NCBI RefSeq assembly: GCF_005484985.1
Contig: NZ_CP027942.1
Span: 1,302,001-1,366,000, forward strand
DNA length: 64,000 nucleotides
Reading direction: 5' to 3'
Source of the DNA: Agrococcus sp. SGAir0287
GTDB lineage: Bacteria > Actinomycetota > Actinomycetes > Actinomycetales > Microbacteriaceae
Shown: positions 55,461-64,000 of the stretch, in pieces
Layout: every line of letters starts with the position of its first letter
How positions within the stretch are numbered: the first letter of the stretch is position 1
Notes under the pieces: generated by a model
The model's input: only the letters and a program-made list of their open reading frames with translations
What the model was told of the DNA's origin: nothing
Databases searched by the model: none
Position numbers and translations under genes: made by a program

Positions 55461-56648
55461 ATGCGAGCACTCACCTGGCACGGCATCGAGGACGTCCGGA
55501 TCGCGGAGGTCGATGACCCCCGCATCGAGCAGCCGACCGACGCGATCGTCCGCGTCACGTCGACCGCGATCTGCGGGTCCGACCTCCACCTCTACCGCGT
55601 CCTCGCGCCGTACCTGCGCCCCGGCGACGTCCTCGGGCACGAGACGATGGGCGTCGTCGAGGAGGTCGGCGACGGCGTGACGAGGCTGCAGGTGGGCGAC
55701 CGCGTCGTCGTGCCGTTCGTCATCGCCTGCGGCAGCTGCTGGATGTGCGAGCGGCAGCGCTTCTCGCAGTGCGAGACGACGCAGAACCGCGAGCAGGGCA
55801 CAGGGGCGTCGCTGTTCGGCTACACGTCGATGTACGGCGCCGTGCCGGGCGGGCAGGCGGAGCGACTGCGCGTGCCGTTCGCCGACGTCGGGCCGATCGT
55901 CGTCGGCACCGAGCATCCCGACGAGCGATACCTGTACCTCTCGGACATCCTGCCGACCGCCTACCAGGCGCTGCAGTACGCGGACGTCGCCGACGGTGGC
56001 ACGCTCGGCGTCGTGGGCCTCGGGCCCGTCGGACAGCTCGTCGTGCGCCTTGCACGGCGACGCGGCATCCGCGTGATCGGCGTCGATCCGCAGCCCGAGC
56101 GGCGCGCGCTCGCCGAGGAGTGGGGCGCGACGGCCGTCGACGTCGAGGACGCCGCGCAGGCGATGCGCGACGCGACCGACGGACGCGGTCCGGATGCGGT
56201 CGTCGAGGCCGTCGGCATGGAGGCGCACGGCAACCCCGTCGCCTCGGCCGCCATCAGCGTCGCGAGCCGGCTGCCGAAGCCGATCGCGCAGGCGGCGATC
56301 GAGCAGGGCGGCATCGACCGGCTCGCAGCGCTCATGCTCGCGATCGACGCGGTGCGCCGCGGCGGGACGGTCTCGATCTCCGGCGTCTACGGCGGCGCCG
56401 CGGACCCGATGCCGATGCGCGTCATGTTCGACAAGGGCCTGCAGCTGCGCATGGGGCAGTGCGACGTGCAGCGATGGGTCGACGATCTGCTGCCGATCGT
56501 CGAGGAGGACGGCGACGTGCTGGGCCTCGAGTCGCTCGCGACGCATCGCCTGCCGCTCGACGAGGCGCCGGGCGCCTACCGGACGTTCCAGCGCAAGGAG
56601 GACGGCTGCATCAAGGTCGTGCTGAAGCCCGAGCTGCATCGCACCTAG
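55461..56648 (+). CDS. Zinc-dependent alcohol dehydrogenase (formaldehyde dehydrogenase-like)
   Basis: A 395-residue medium-chain dehydrogenase. The catalytic zinc site is STAICGSDLHLYR and GHETMG; the structural zinc cysteines are in CGSCWMCERQRFSQC. The Rossmann motif is VGLGPVGQLVVRLA with the acidic NAD selector IGVDPQPER. The length and an insertion near 240-270 (HGNPVASAAISVAS) resemble glutathione-independent formaldehyde dehydrogenases and threonine-dehydrogenase-like relatives. Substrate unproven. Monocistronic and probably leaderless. Confidence 0.88.
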   Translation: MRALTWHGIEDVRIAEVDDPRIEQPTDAIVRVTSTAICGSDLHLYRVLAPYLRPGDVLGHETMGVVEEVGDGVTRLQVGDRVVVPFVIACGSCWMCERQRFSQCETTQNREQGTGASLFGYTSMYGAVPGGQAERLRVPFADVGPIVVGTEHPDERYLYLSDILPTAYQALQYADVADGGTLGVVGLGPVGQLVVRLARRRGIRVIGVDPQPERRALAEEWGATAVDVEDAAQAMRDATDGRGPDAVVEAVGMEAHGNPVASAAISVASRLPKPIAQAAIEQGGIDRLAALMLAIDAVRRGGTVSISGVYGGAADPMPMRVMFDKGLQLRMGQCDVQRWVDDLLPIVEEDGDVLGLESLATHRLPLDEAPGAYRTFQRKEDGCIKVVLKPELHRT

Positions 56649-56666
56649 GCGCGCTCGACGCCGTGC

Positions 56667-57629
56667 TCAGCGCTCGCGCGTGCCGTGCCGTCGCGCAGCC
56701 CGCGCGCCGAGCACGGTGAGCGCAGCCGTGCGGCGTGCGGCAGAGACGCGGCGACCGGGCGTCGGCGCGTCGGGCCGCGACCCCGCGCCCGGCAGCAGAC
56801 GACCGACGAGTCCGGCGACGCGCACCGTCGTCGCGGGCGCGACGCCGTGCACCCGCATCGCGACATGCGTCCACCACGGCAGCCGTACGTGCGTACGGCC
56901 GGCCAGGACCCCGTCGACCATCCGGCGCGCCGCGCGCGGCGCTGACGTGGAGAGGAGCGGCAGGGAGGCGGCGGCGGTGAACCAGGCGGCCTCGCGCGAC
57001 GCGCGTCCGCGGAAGCGCGCGGCCTCGTGCCCGCCGGTGCGCATCAGCCCGGGCACGATCGTCGTCGCCGTGACGCCGGTGCCGGCGAGCTCCGTCGCGA
57101 GCCCCTCGGCGAAGCCGATCGCTCCGGCCTTCGCCGCCGCGTAGGGGAGCAGGTGAGGCACCGAGACGGCGCCGCCGATGCTCGACACGATGCCGATGCG
57201 GCCGCGCCGGCGACGCCGCATGCCCGGCAGGACCGCCCAGGCGACATGGATGGGCCCGCGCAGCATGACGTCGATCGCGAGGTCGAAGTCCTCGACGCGC
57301 ATCGTCTCGGCCGGACCCGCGTCGATGACGCCGGCGACCGCGAACGCGGCGTCGATCGGCCCGAGATCGTGCTCGACCGACTCGATCCAGGAGCGCGTGG
57401 CCGATGCGGACGCGACGTCGCACACGCTGCCGTGCATCCGTGCCCGGCCACGCGCAGCGCGCTCGAGCCGACGGAGGGCGTGCTCGACGTCGACCTCGCC
57501 GCGCGCGCAGACCGCGACGCTCCAGCCGCGGCGCACGAGCTCGAGCGCGATGAGCAGGCCGAGCCCACGGGATCCGCCGGCGACGACGGCGACGCGGGGC
57601 GAGCGGGAGGGGGAGCGCAGGGACACCAT
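56667..57629 (-). CDS. Short-chain dehydrogenase/reductase with C-terminal extension
   Basis: A 320-residue SDR. The motif VAGGSRGLGLLIALELVRRG binds the cofactor, and the catalytic residues are SS at 149-150, Tyr163 and Lys167 in YAAAK. After the core, about 75 residues follow (LPWWTHVAMRVHGVAPATTV, then a basic Arg/Ala-rich tail) that could be a membrane-associated helix. Substrate unknown; lipid- or ketone-type is common for this shape. The upstream frame is long but shadow of the amidohydrolase. ATG at 57629 is 6 nt from minus-strand TACGGT. Confidence 0.83.
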   Translation of the reverse strand: MVSLRSPSRSPRVAVVAGGSRGLGLLIALELVRRGWSVAVCARGEVDVEHALRRLERAARGRARMHGSVCDVASASATRSWIESVEHDLGPIDAAFAVAGVIDAGPAETMRVEDFDLAIDVMLRGPIHVAWAVLPGMRRRRRGRIGIVSSIGGAVSVPHLLPYAAAKAGAIGFAEGLATELAGTGVTATTIVPGLMRTGGHEAARFRGRASREAAWFTAAASLPLLSTSAPRAARRMVDGVLAGRTHVRLPWWTHVAMRVHGVAPATTVRVAGLVGRLLPGAGSRPDAPTPGRRVSAARRTAALTVLGARAARRHGTRER

Positions 57630-57635
57630 CGGGCG

Positions 57636-57641
57636 ACCGTA
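57636..57641 (-). promoter_or_regulatory. Leaderless-type -10 of the SDR gene
   Basis: TACGGT on the minus strand, 6 nt before the ATG at 57629. Confidence 0.45.
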
Positions 57642-57767
57642 CGCGCGGCCCGGCCGCTCGGCGCAGACCCTTGACGACGGCGGGCAGCGTCGCGACGGCT
57701 GGCTCCTACGCTGGATGTCGCACCCGCGACGGAGTCGGGCGGGATGACGCCGGGAGGGAGCGCGCGC

Positions 57768-58961
57768 ATGCAGCAGCACGAGACGATGCCGATCACGAGG
57801 CTCGCGAACGTGCGCCCGTGGGGCGGCGACGCCGTCGACCTCGACGTCGAGGGCACGACGATCGCTGCCCTCCACCCGCATGGCACGGCACCGCGCCACG
57901 AGGGCGTCGTCATCGACGGCGAGGGGCTGTGCGCGCTGCCGGGCATCGTGAACGCGCACGCGCACGTCGACAAGTCGTGGTGGGGGCTGCCGTGGCAGTC
58001 CTACGGCGGCGAGGGCGGCACCGACGGCCGCATCCGGCACGAGCGGGAGCGGCGCGGCGAGCTCGGCATCCCGTCCGCCGAGATCACGGCGCGCGTGCTG
58101 CGCGAGCTCGTGCGGCACGGCACGACGGCGATCCGCAGCCACGTCGACGTCGACCTCGGCATCGGCCTGGCGGGCATCGAGGCCGTCCAGGAGGCGGCTG
58201 CCGCCTACGGCGGCGCCCTCGACGTGCAGATCGTGGCCTTCCCGCAGGACGGCGTCCTGCGGCGCCCCGGCGTCGATCGGCTGCTGCGCGACGCCGTCGA
58301 GGCGGGCGCCGTGCACGTCGGAGGCCTCGACCCCGCCTCGATCGACCGCGATCCCGTCGGCCAGGTCGATCTCGTGCTCGGCCTCGCGGCCGACCTCGGC
58401 GTCGGCGTCGACATCCACCTCCACGACCCGGCCGAGCTCGGCGCCTTCCAGATCGAGCTCGTGCTCGAGCGCGTCGAGCGCCTGGGCCTGCAGGGCCGCG
58501 TCGTCATCGCCCACGGCTTCGCCGTCGCGCAGCTGCAACCCGAGCGGCGAGCCGAGCTGCTCCGCCGCATGGGGGAGCAGGGTGTCGCGATGACGAGCGT
58601 CGCGCCGCTGCGCCTGCCGCAGCTGCCCATGCACGAGCTCGCCGATGCGGGCGTGCGGCTCGGGCTCGGCACCGACGGCATCCGCGACCTCTGGAGCCCC
58701 TACGGCGACGGCGACACCCTGAGCATCGCCAGGCAGTACGCGCGCGCCTCGAGCCTCGTGCGCGACGAGGACCTGCTCGCCGCCGTGCGGCTCGCGACGA
58801 GCGACGGCGCATGGGCGGTCGGTCGCGACGTGCACGACCTCGTCGTGGGGGCGCGCGCCGACGTCGTGCTCGTCGACGCCGAGCACGCGATGGATGCGCT
58901 CGTGCGGCTGCCGGAGCGGCGCACGGTCGTCGCGGGCGGCCGCGTCGTCGCGACCGCCTGA
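57768..58961 (+). CDS. Cytosine deaminase-like amidohydrolase
   Basis: A 397-residue TIM-barrel metal hydrolase. Metal ligands are in VNAHAHVDKSWW (HxH), HLHDPAELGAF, IAHGFAVAQL and GTDGIRDLWSPYGDGDTL (Asp). The last motif is shared with CodA-type cytosine deaminases. The N-terminal small beta domain (ANVRPWGGDAVDLDVEG) and C-terminal ADVVLVDAEHAMDALVRLPERRTVV complete the fold. It likely deaminates or hydrolyses a cyclic amidine; substrate unproven. ATG 57768 has GGGAGGGAG 7 nt upstream and a -10-like TACGCT (57707-57712); an ATG at 57744 is in frame but lacks a ribosome site. Confidence 0.83.
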   Translation: MQQHETMPITRLANVRPWGGDAVDLDVEGTTIAALHPHGTAPRHEGVVIDGEGLCALPGIVNAHAHVDKSWWGLPWQSYGGEGGTDGRIRHERERRGELGIPSAEITARVLRELVRHGTTAIRSHVDVDLGIGLAGIEAVQEAAAAYGGALDVQIVAFPQDGVLRRPGVDRLLRDAVEAGAVHVGGLDPASIDRDPVGQVDLVLGLAADLGVGVDIHLHDPAELGAFQIELVLERVERLGLQGRVVIAHGFAVAQLQPERRAELLRRMGEQGVAMTSVAPLRLPQLPMHELADAGVRLGLGTDGIRDLWSPYGDGDTLSIARQYARASSLVRDEDLLAAVRLATSDGAWAVGRDVHDLVVGARADVVLVDAEHAMDALVRLPERRTVVAGGRVVATA

Positions 58962-58987
58962 CGCGTCGCGCGCCGCCGCGACGACGA

Positions 58988-59016
58988 AGGGCGCCCGCCG
59001 TCGCGGCGGGCGCCCT
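58988..59016. terminator. 12-bp hairpin between convergent genes
   Basis: A perfect stem, 58988-58999 with 59005-59016 and loop GTCGC, GC-rich without a T tract, between the amidohydrolase and DUF3043 genes. Confidence 0.7.
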
Positions 59017-59033
59017 CACGCGTCAGCGTCCGA

Positions 59034-59603
59034 TCACTCGGGGAACTGGAACAGCCGCACCTGCGGCTTCGGCATGCGCATGAAGGGCAGCTGCGCGGCG
59101 CGCATCGACGCGTACCAGGCGACGCCCTTCGTGTGCCCCGGGCCGAACTTCGCCGTGATGCGGCGCTTCAGCAGGAAGCCCAGCAGGAGGCAGTCGAGCA
59201 CGGCCACGGCGATGAACGCCCACAGCACGACGTTGGCGATGAGCCGCACGTCGACCGACTCGAAGAACGTGAGGATGATGACGACGATCATCGCGGGGAT
59301 CATGAGCATCGCGACGTTGAGGCGCGCGTCGACGTAGTCGCGCGCGTAGCGACGGACCTCGCCCTTGTCGCGTGCGGGCAGGTAGCGCTCGTCGCCGCGC
59401 TCGAAGCCGCGACGCTGCTCCTCGCGGAGCCGGGCCATCTGCTCGCGGGACTCGCGCTTGGCCTCCTTGCGGTCCGTCGGCACCAGCGGGCGCTGGTTGC
59501 GCGCGACCTGCTGGCTGCGCTTGGGGGTGGCGGTGCCCTTGCCCGTGGTCTTCACGGGCTCCTGGGGCACGACCACGTCCTTGGGCTTCGAGAAGAGCGG
59601 CAC
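59034..59603 (-). CDS. DUF3043 membrane protein
   Basis: A 189-residue protein. A basic, charged N-terminal half (about 1-95, ATPKRSQQVARNQRPLVPTD and KRESREQMARLREEQRR) precedes two membrane helices (about 97-115 and 122-142), then a basic C-terminal part ending QVRLFQFPE. This is the DUF3043 pattern found in actinobacteria; function unknown. The start is GTG (59603). Minus-strand TACGAT about 34 nt upstream may be its -10, so the gene shares a divergent promoter region with the dipeptidase. Confidence 0.85.
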   Translation of the reverse strand: MPLFSKPKDVVVPQEPVKTTGKGTATPKRSQQVARNQRPLVPTDRKEAKRESREQMARLREEQRRGFERGDERYLPARDKGEVRRYARDYVDARLNVAMLMIPAMIVVIILTFFESVDVRLIANVVLWAFIAVAVLDCLLLGFLLKRRITAKFGPGHTKGVAWYASMRAAQLPFMRMPKPQVRLFQFPE

Positions 59604-59658
59604 GTGCGGATCCTGACGTCGTTGCGGAAGCCCCCATCGTACCGCCGAGGCCCGCTCC

Positions 59659-59664
59659 TAGGAT
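59659..59664 (+). promoter_or_regulatory. Leaderless-type -10 of the dipeptidase gene
   Basis: TAGGAT, 7 nt before the ATG at 59672. There is no ribosome site. Confidence 0.55.
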
Positions 59665-59671
59665 CGGATGC

Positions 59672-61057
59672 ATGGCTCCCGCACATCTCGACCAGCTCCG
59701 CTCCGCCGTCGACGCAGGCTTCGACCGCGCGGTCGGCGACCTCAAGGACCTCGTGCGCATCCCGAGCGTCTCGTGGGCCGCGTACGACCGCGCGCACGTC
59801 GCGGCGAGCGCCGCCGCCGTGCGCGAGCTCGTCGCCGGCACGGGGCTGTTCGACGAGGTGCGCATCGAGCAGGTCGACGACGAGCAGGGCCGCGAGGGCC
59901 AGCCGGCGGTCCTCGCGCGCCGTGCGCCCCGGAACGGAGCCCCCACGGTGCTGCTCTACGCGCACCACGACGTGCAGCCGTGGGGCGACGAGGCGCTGTG
60001 GCGCACGCCGCCGTTCGAGCCGACCGAGGCGGGGGAGCGGCTCTACGGTCGCGGCGCCTCCGACGACAAGGCCGGCGTCATGACGCACGTCGCGGCGCTG
60101 CGCGCGTTCGCCGAGACGCACCCGGACCCCGACCTCGGCATCGTCGTCTTCGTCGAGGGCGAGGAGGAGTTCGGCTCGCGCTCGTTCGGTCGCTTCCTGC
60201 GGACGCACGCCGAGACGCTCGCCGCCGACGTCATCGTCGTCGCCGACTCCGACAACTGGTCGACCGAGGTCCCCTCGCTCACCGTCGCGCTGCGCGGCAA
60301 CGTCACCTTCCGCCTCGCGGTGCGCACGCTCGAGCACGCGAGCCACTCGGGCATGTACGGCGGCGCGGTGCCCGACGCGATGCTCGCCGCGATCCGCCTC
60401 CTCGACACGCTGTGGGACGCCGAGGGCTCCGTCGCGGTCGAGGGGCTGACGAGCCACGACGGCCCGACGCCCGAGCGCTCCGAGGAGCAGCTGCGCGAGG
60501 AGGCGGCGCTGCTCGACGGCGTGCAGTCGATCGGCACGGGCAGCGTGCTGTCGCGCCAGTGGTTCCAGCCCTCGATCACGATCACCGGCATGGATGCGCC
60601 GAGCGTCGCCGACGCCTCGAACACGCTGCTGCCCGAGGTCGCCGTGCGCGTCTCGGCCCGCATCGCGCCCGGCCAGTCCGCGCAGTCGGCCTTCGATGCC
60701 ATCCGCGCGCACCTCGAGCGCCACGCGCCGTTCGGCGCACGTCTCGACGTGTCCGACGTCGACCTCGGCGAGCCCGTGCTCGTCGACGTCGACGGCTGGG
60801 CTGCGAGCGACGCGCAGGCGGCGATGGCCGAGGCGTGGGGTGCGGAGCCCGTGCTGCAGGGGATCGGCGGGTCCATCCCGTTCATCGCGCAGCTCGTCGA
60901 GCAGTTCCCGGCCGCGCAGATCCTCGTCACGGGCGTCGAGGACCCCGAGACGATGGCGCACAGCCCCAACGAGTCGCAGCACCTCGGCGTGCTGCGCAAG
61001 GCGATCCTCGCCGAGGCGGCGCTGCTCGCTCGCGTGAGCGCCCGCACGGTGGAATGA
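59672..61057 (+). CDS. M20-family dipeptidase
   Basis: A 461-residue di-zinc peptidase. Metal and catalytic residues are in YAHHDVQPWG (His, catalytic Asp), GRGASDDKAGVM (bridging Asp), FVEGEEEFGS (general base Glu and metal Glu), VVADSDNW (Asp) and the C-terminal MAHSPNESQ (His). The lid/dimer domain covers about 200-320. The type is the CNDP/DapE-like dipeptidase common in actinobacteria, probably cytosolic. It seems leaderless. The HesB-like gene follows after 41 nt, maybe on the same transcript. Confidence 0.93.
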   Translation: MAPAHLDQLRSAVDAGFDRAVGDLKDLVRIPSVSWAAYDRAHVAASAAAVRELVAGTGLFDEVRIEQVDDEQGREGQPAVLARRAPRNGAPTVLLYAHHDVQPWGDEALWRTPPFEPTEAGERLYGRGASDDKAGVMTHVAALRAFAETHPDPDLGIVVFVEGEEEFGSRSFGRFLRTHAETLAADVIVVADSDNWSTEVPSLTVALRGNVTFRLAVRTLEHASHSGMYGGAVPDAMLAAIRLLDTLWDAEGSVAVEGLTSHDGPTPERSEEQLREEAALLDGVQSIGTGSVLSRQWFQPSITITGMDAPSVADASNTLLPEVAVRVSARIAPGQSAQSAFDAIRAHLERHAPFGARLDVSDVDLGEPVLVDVDGWAASDAQAAMAEAWGAEPVLQGIGGSIPFIAQLVEQFPAAQILVTGVEDPETMAHSPNESQHLGVLRKAILAEAALLARVSARTVE

Positions 61058-61098
61058 TCGAGGCGCACGGTGCGTTCGCACTCGTGGAGGGGAGCAGC

Positions 61099-61464
61099 AT
61101 GACCGACACCACGACCACGCAGGATGCCGTCGAGCAGGAGCACGGCGTCGCGCTCACCGACGCCGCCGCCGACAAGGTGCGTCGACTGCTCGAGCAGGAG
61201 GGCCGCGACGACCTGCGGCTGCGCGTCGCAGTGCAGCCCGGCGGATGCTCGGGCCTCATCTACCAGCTCTACTTCGACGAGCGGTACCTCGACGGCGACG
61301 CGGTGCGCGTCTTCGACGGCGTCGAGGTCATCGTCGACCGTATGAGCGTGCCCTACCTCGACGGCGCGACGATCGACTTCGAGGACTCGATCCAGAAGCA
61401 GGGCTTCACGCTCGACAACCCGAACGCGCAAGGCTCGTGCGCGTGCGGCGACAGCTTCCACTGA
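61099..61464 (+). CDS. erpA: A-type iron-sulfur cluster insertion protein
   Basis: A 121-residue HesB/IscA-family protein that carries or inserts Fe-S clusters. The three cysteines are in GGCSGLIY and GSCACGDSFH, with FEDSIQKQGFTLDNPNA between them; this C-terminal form is typical of ErpA in actinobacteria. The frame opens 15 codons upstream, but the ATG at 61099 follows GGAGGGGA and gives the normal family length. It precedes the cytochrome oxidase genes, a frequent actinobacterial order. Confidence 0.92.
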   Translation: MTDTTTTQDAVEQEHGVALTDAAADKVRRLLEQEGRDDLRLRVAVQPGGCSGLIYQLYFDERYLDGDAVRVFDGVEVIVDRMSVPYLDGATIDFEDSIQKQGFTLDNPNAQGSCACGDSFH

Positions 61465-61471
61465 CGCATCC

Positions 61472-61505
61472 ACGAGGGCCCCGGCGCACGCGCCGGGGCC
61501 CTCGT
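61472..61505 (+). terminator. 15-bp hairpin after erpA
   Basis: A perfect stem, 61472-61486 with 61491-61505 and loop CACG. GC-rich, no T tract. Confidence 0.7.
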
Positions 61506-61606
61506 CGTGCACGGCGGGGGACGACACGCCGAGCGGCGCTGCCCGTGTCGTCCAGCGGGCCGGGCGACACCCATCAGCCGGTCCTCGGCGCTTCCTGGGC
61601 GCGTAC

Positions 61607-61612
61607 TAGGAT
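61607..61612 (+). promoter_or_regulatory. -10 element of ctaC-ctaD
   Basis: TAGGAT, giving a leader of about 30 nt that contains AAGGAAG before the TTG start of ctaC. Confidence 0.5.
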
Positions 61613-61647
61613 CGAGGTGCACAGCAGGCATACGTAAGGAAGCTGAC

Positions 61648-62589
61648 TTGCGCACTCGTCGCCCCTCTCGATGGCTCGCGATCCCCGTGGTCGGCGTGCT
61701 CTCGCTCGCGCTCGCGGGCTGCACGCAGGAGCAGCTGCAGGGCTGGCTGCCCTCGACCCCCGGCGTCACGAACCACGTCGACCGCATCGTCGGCCTGTGG
61801 GTGACGTCCTGGATCGTCCTCCTCGCGGTCGGCGTCATCACGTGGGGCCTCATGCTCTGGGCGGGCATCGCCTACCGTCGCCGCAAGGGTCAGACGGGCT
61901 TCCCCGTGCAGCTGCGCTACAACATGCCGATCGAGGTCTTCTTCACGGTCGTGCCCGTGATCCTCGTCGTCGGCTTCTTCGCCTTCACCGCGCGCGACCA
62001 GGCCGCGATCGAGGAGCCGATCGACGACCCCGACGTGTCGATCACGGTCTTCGCCAAGCGCTGGGCCTGGGACTTCATGTACGAGACCCAGCAGGGCGCG
62101 GACGGCACGCCTGAGCAGGCGGTGTACTTCCAGGGCATCCAGGGCCAGGAGCTCGAGGGCGGCGGCGTCGACACCGAGCAGCTCCCCACGCTCTACCTCC
62201 CGGTGAACTCGTCGGTCGAGATCACGCTCGAGTCGCGCGACGTCGCGCACTCCTTCTGGATCGTCGACTTCCTCTACAAGAAGGACACGCTGCCGGGCGT
62301 GACGAACCACTTCTACTTCGAGACGGGCGACGTCGAGGGCGTCTTCCAGGGCAAGTGCGCCGAGCTCTGCGGCGAGTACCACTCGCTCATGCTCTTCCAG
62401 GTCGAGGTCGTCTCGCAGGCCGAGTACGACGCGTACCTCGAGAGCCTCGACGCCGAGGGCAACGTGCTCGCGGACGAAGCCGCGATCGAGCAGTTCGGCC
62501 AGGGTCTCAACCCGGTCACGAACCCGGCGAACCAGGTGGGCGGCGAGGATTCCACGCCCGAGGCCCCCGCTGATCAGGAAGGCGAGTGA
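61648..62589 (+). CDS. ctaC: Cytochrome c oxidase subunit II
   Basis: A 313-residue membrane-anchored subunit of the aa3 oxidase. It has a lipoprotein-type signal (LALAGC, Cys25) and two helices (about 47-70 and 92-112, [19 protein letters not shown]). The extracellular cupredoxin domain has the CuA ligands His201 (RDVAHSFW), Cys237, Cys241, His245 and Met248 in [13 protein letters not shown]. An aromatic entry patch is visible in [12 protein letters not shown]. The start is TTG, supported by AAGGAAG 5 nt upstream. The stop overlaps the ctaD ATG by one base (TGATG). Confidence 0.94.
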   Translation: MRTRRPSRWLAIPVVGVLSLALAGCTQEQLQGWLPSTPGVTNHVDRIVGLWVTSWIVLLAVGVITWGLMLWAGIAYRRRKGQTGFPVQLRYNMPIEVFFTVVPVILVVGFFAFTARDQAAIEEPIDDPDVSITVFAKRWAWDFMYETQQGADGTPEQAVYFQGIQGQELEGGGVDTEQLPTLYLPVNSSVEITLESRDVAHSFWIVDFLYKKDTLPGVTNHFYFETGDVEGVFQGKCAELCGEYHSLMLFQVEVVSQAEYDAYLESLDAEGNVLADEAAIEQFGQGLNPVTNPANQVGGEDSTPEAPADQEGE

Positions 62590-64000
62590 TGGCCACCGCA
62601 ACCGTGCAAGAGGAGCGCATGGGCTCCGAGGGGTTCGAGCGCAAGGGCAACGTGCTCGTCAAGTGGATCACCTCCACCGACGCCAAGACCATCGGGTACA
62701 TGTACCTGATCACGTCGTTCATCTACTTCTGCATCGGCGGCGTGATGGCGCTGCTCATCCGTGCGCAGCTCTTCGAGCCCGGCCTCGAGATCGTGCCCAC
62801 GAAGGAGCAGTACAACCAGCTCTTCACGATGCACGGCACGATCATGCTGCTCATGTTCGCGACGCCGCTGTTCGCCGGCTTCGCCAACGTGCTCATGCCG
62901 ATCCAGATCGGCTCGCCCGACGTCGCCTTCCCGCGCCTCAACGCGTTCGCCTACTGGCTGTACTCGTTCGGCTCGCTCATGGCCGTCGCCGGCTTCCTCA
63001 CGCCCCAGGGTGCCGCCTCGTTCGGCTGGACGGCGTACGCGCCACTGAGCGACGAGACCTTCTCGCCAGGCGCGGGAGCGAACCTCTGGTTCCTCGGATT
63101 GGCGTTGTCGGGCTTCGGCACGATCCTCGGCGGCGTGAACTTCATCACGACGATCATGACGATGCGCGCGCCGGGCATGACGATGTTCCGCATGCCGATC
63201 TTCACCTGGAACGTGCTCATCACGTCGATCCTCGTGATCATCGCCTTCCCGGTGCTCGCGGCCGCGATGTTCGGCATGGCCGCCGACCGCCTCTTCGGCG
63301 CGCACATCTACGACCCGTCGAACGGCGGCGTGCTGCTGTGGCAGCACCTGTTCTGGTTCTTCGGCCACCCCGAGGTGTACATCATCGCGCTGCCCTTCTT
63401 CGGCATCATCTCCGAGGTCCTGCCGGTCTTCTCGCGGAAGCCGATCTTCGGCTACAAGACGCTCGTCTACGCGACGATCGCGATCGCAGCCCTCTCCGTC
63501 GCGGTCTGGGCGCACCACATGTACGTGACGGGATCCGTGCTCCTGCCGTGGTTCGCGCTCATGACGATGCTCATCGCGGTGCCGACGGGCGTGAAGATCT
63601 TCAACTGGATCGGCACGATGTGGCGCGGCTCCATCACGTGGGACGCACCGATGGTGTGGTCGATCGGCTTCCTCGTGACCTTCGTCTTCGGTGGCCTCAC
63701 GGGCGTCATCCTCGCGTCGCCGCCGCTCGACTTCCACCTGTCCGACGGCTACTTCGTCGTCGCGCACTTCCACTACGTCGTCTTCGGCACGGTCGTGTTC
63801 GCCATGTTCGCCGGCTTCTACTTCTGGTGGCCGAAGTGGACCGGCAAGATGCTCAACGACCGCCTCGGCCACGTGCACTTCTGGTTCCTGTTCATCGGCT
63901 TCCACATGACCTTCCTCATCCAGCACTGGCTGGGCGTCGTCGGCATGCCGCGCCGCTACTACAGCTACCTGCCGGAGGACGGCTTCACCTGGATGAACCA
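62589..64000 (+). CDS. ctaD: Cytochrome c oxidase subunit I, truncated by window end
   Basis: The first 470 residues of the haem-copper oxidase catalytic subunit, open to the right edge. It shows [15 protein letters not shown] (haem a ligand His), [15 protein letters not shown] (CuB His with the linked Tyr), [11 protein letters not shown] (CuB HH pair), [13 protein letters not shown] and [11 protein letters not shown] (haem a3/a ligands). The D- and K-channel regions appear intact. Several membrane helices precede and follow. Starts on the ctaC stop, and the C-terminal part lies outside the window. Confidence 0.97.
   Translation, partial: MATATVQEERMGSEGFERKGNVLVKWITSTDAKTIGYMYLITSFIYFCIGGVMALLIRAQLFEPGLEIVPTKEQYNQLFTMHGTIMLLMFATPLFAGFANVLMPIQIGSPDVAFPRLNAFAYWLYSFGSLMAVAGFLTPQGAASFGWTAYAPLSDETFSPGAGANLWFLGLALSGFGTILGGVNFITTIMTMRAPGMTMFRMPIFTWNVLITSILVIIAFPVLAAAMFGMAADRLFGAHIYDPSNGGVLLWQHLFWFFGHPEVYIIALPFFGIISEVLPVFSRKPIFGYKTLVYATIAIAALSVAVWAHHMYVTGSVLLPWFALMTMLIAVPTGVKIFNWIGTMWRGSITWDAPMVWSIGFLVTFVFGGLTGVILASPPLDFHLSDGYFVVAHFHYVVFGTVVFAMFAGFYFWWPKWTGKMLNDRLGHVHFWFLFIGFHMTFLIQHWLGVVGMPRRYYSYLPEDGFTWMN

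Noticed and set aside
57630..58886. Extension of the SDR frame across the amidohydrolase gene
   Set aside because: Antisense shadow of a clear enzyme; the SDR motif begins only after 57629.

Overview
The window is a contiguous chromosomal segment of a very high-G+C actinobacterium. Gene order (ileS-folC-DUF4233-ndk, rne-rplU-rpmA-obgE-proB-proA, nadD-rsfS, ctaC-ctaD), a translational T-box before ileS, a consensus actinobacterial LexA box and a DUF222/HNH gene point to Microbacteriaceae. Agrococcus is my best guess, from impression only. I see no insertion sequence, prophage, CRISPR array or rRNA. One tRNA gene, tRNA-Ala(GGC), is present.

Layout. 1-1591: end of a TetR-like regulator, pabC-like lyase and a small lipoprotein. 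1600-7520: T-box leader, ileS, folC, DUF4233 and ndk in overlapping order, closed by a long hairpin. 7538-12295: VKOR-family membrane oxidoreductase, RNase E/G with a structured leader, DUF4031 and a winged-helix protein. 12351-19513: ribosome and growth housekeeping (rplU, rpmA, obgE, proB, GNAT, proA, nadD, an acidic membrane-anchored protein, rsfS).

19535-30174 is the most unusual part: one nine-gene, almost fully overlapping transcription unit. It encodes a LacI regulator, a three-part sugar ABC importer without its own ATPase, two different ADP-ribosylglycohydrolase-fold enzymes, a TIM-barrel-like protein fused to a cysteine-less FGE/SUMF1-like domain, a class III CoA-transferase and a CitE-like lyase. 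I know of no described pathway with this set. It looks like import and stepwise dismantling of a glycoside carrying an acyl or dicarboxylate group.

30203-45769 is an acyl-CoA catabolic island. A minus-strand methylcitrate operon (GntR-prpD-prpB-prpC) consumes propionyl-CoA. A plus-strand branched-chain keto acid and leucine operon (bkdABC, accD1, accA1, MaoC, CitE, acyl-CoA dehydrogenase) lies divergent from an Lrp/AsnC regulator. Its gene content matches the M. tuberculosis bkd-Rv2498c-Rv2499c-fadE19-accA1-accD1 region. Ile and Val breakdown yields propionyl-CoA, so the two operons are metabolically continuous. Both control regions carry clear palindromes placed on their promoters.

45837-61464 is mixed: YibE/F membrane protein, ROK-family kinase, tRNA-Ala, DJ-1/PfpI-like protein, two SDRs, YCII, LexA-box HNH protein, DUF2200, PadR, ABC1/UbiB-like kinase, a pterin dehydratase-VOC fusion, Zn alcohol dehydrogenase, cytosine-deaminase-like amidohydrolase, DUF3043, M20 dipeptidase and ErpA. 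The window ends in ctaC and a truncated ctaD (cytochrome aa3 oxidase).

Across the window many monocistronic genes have a TANNNT -10 element only 6-8 nt before the start codon, implying leaderless mRNAs. Several gene-separating hairpins are long, GC-only stems without a T tract.
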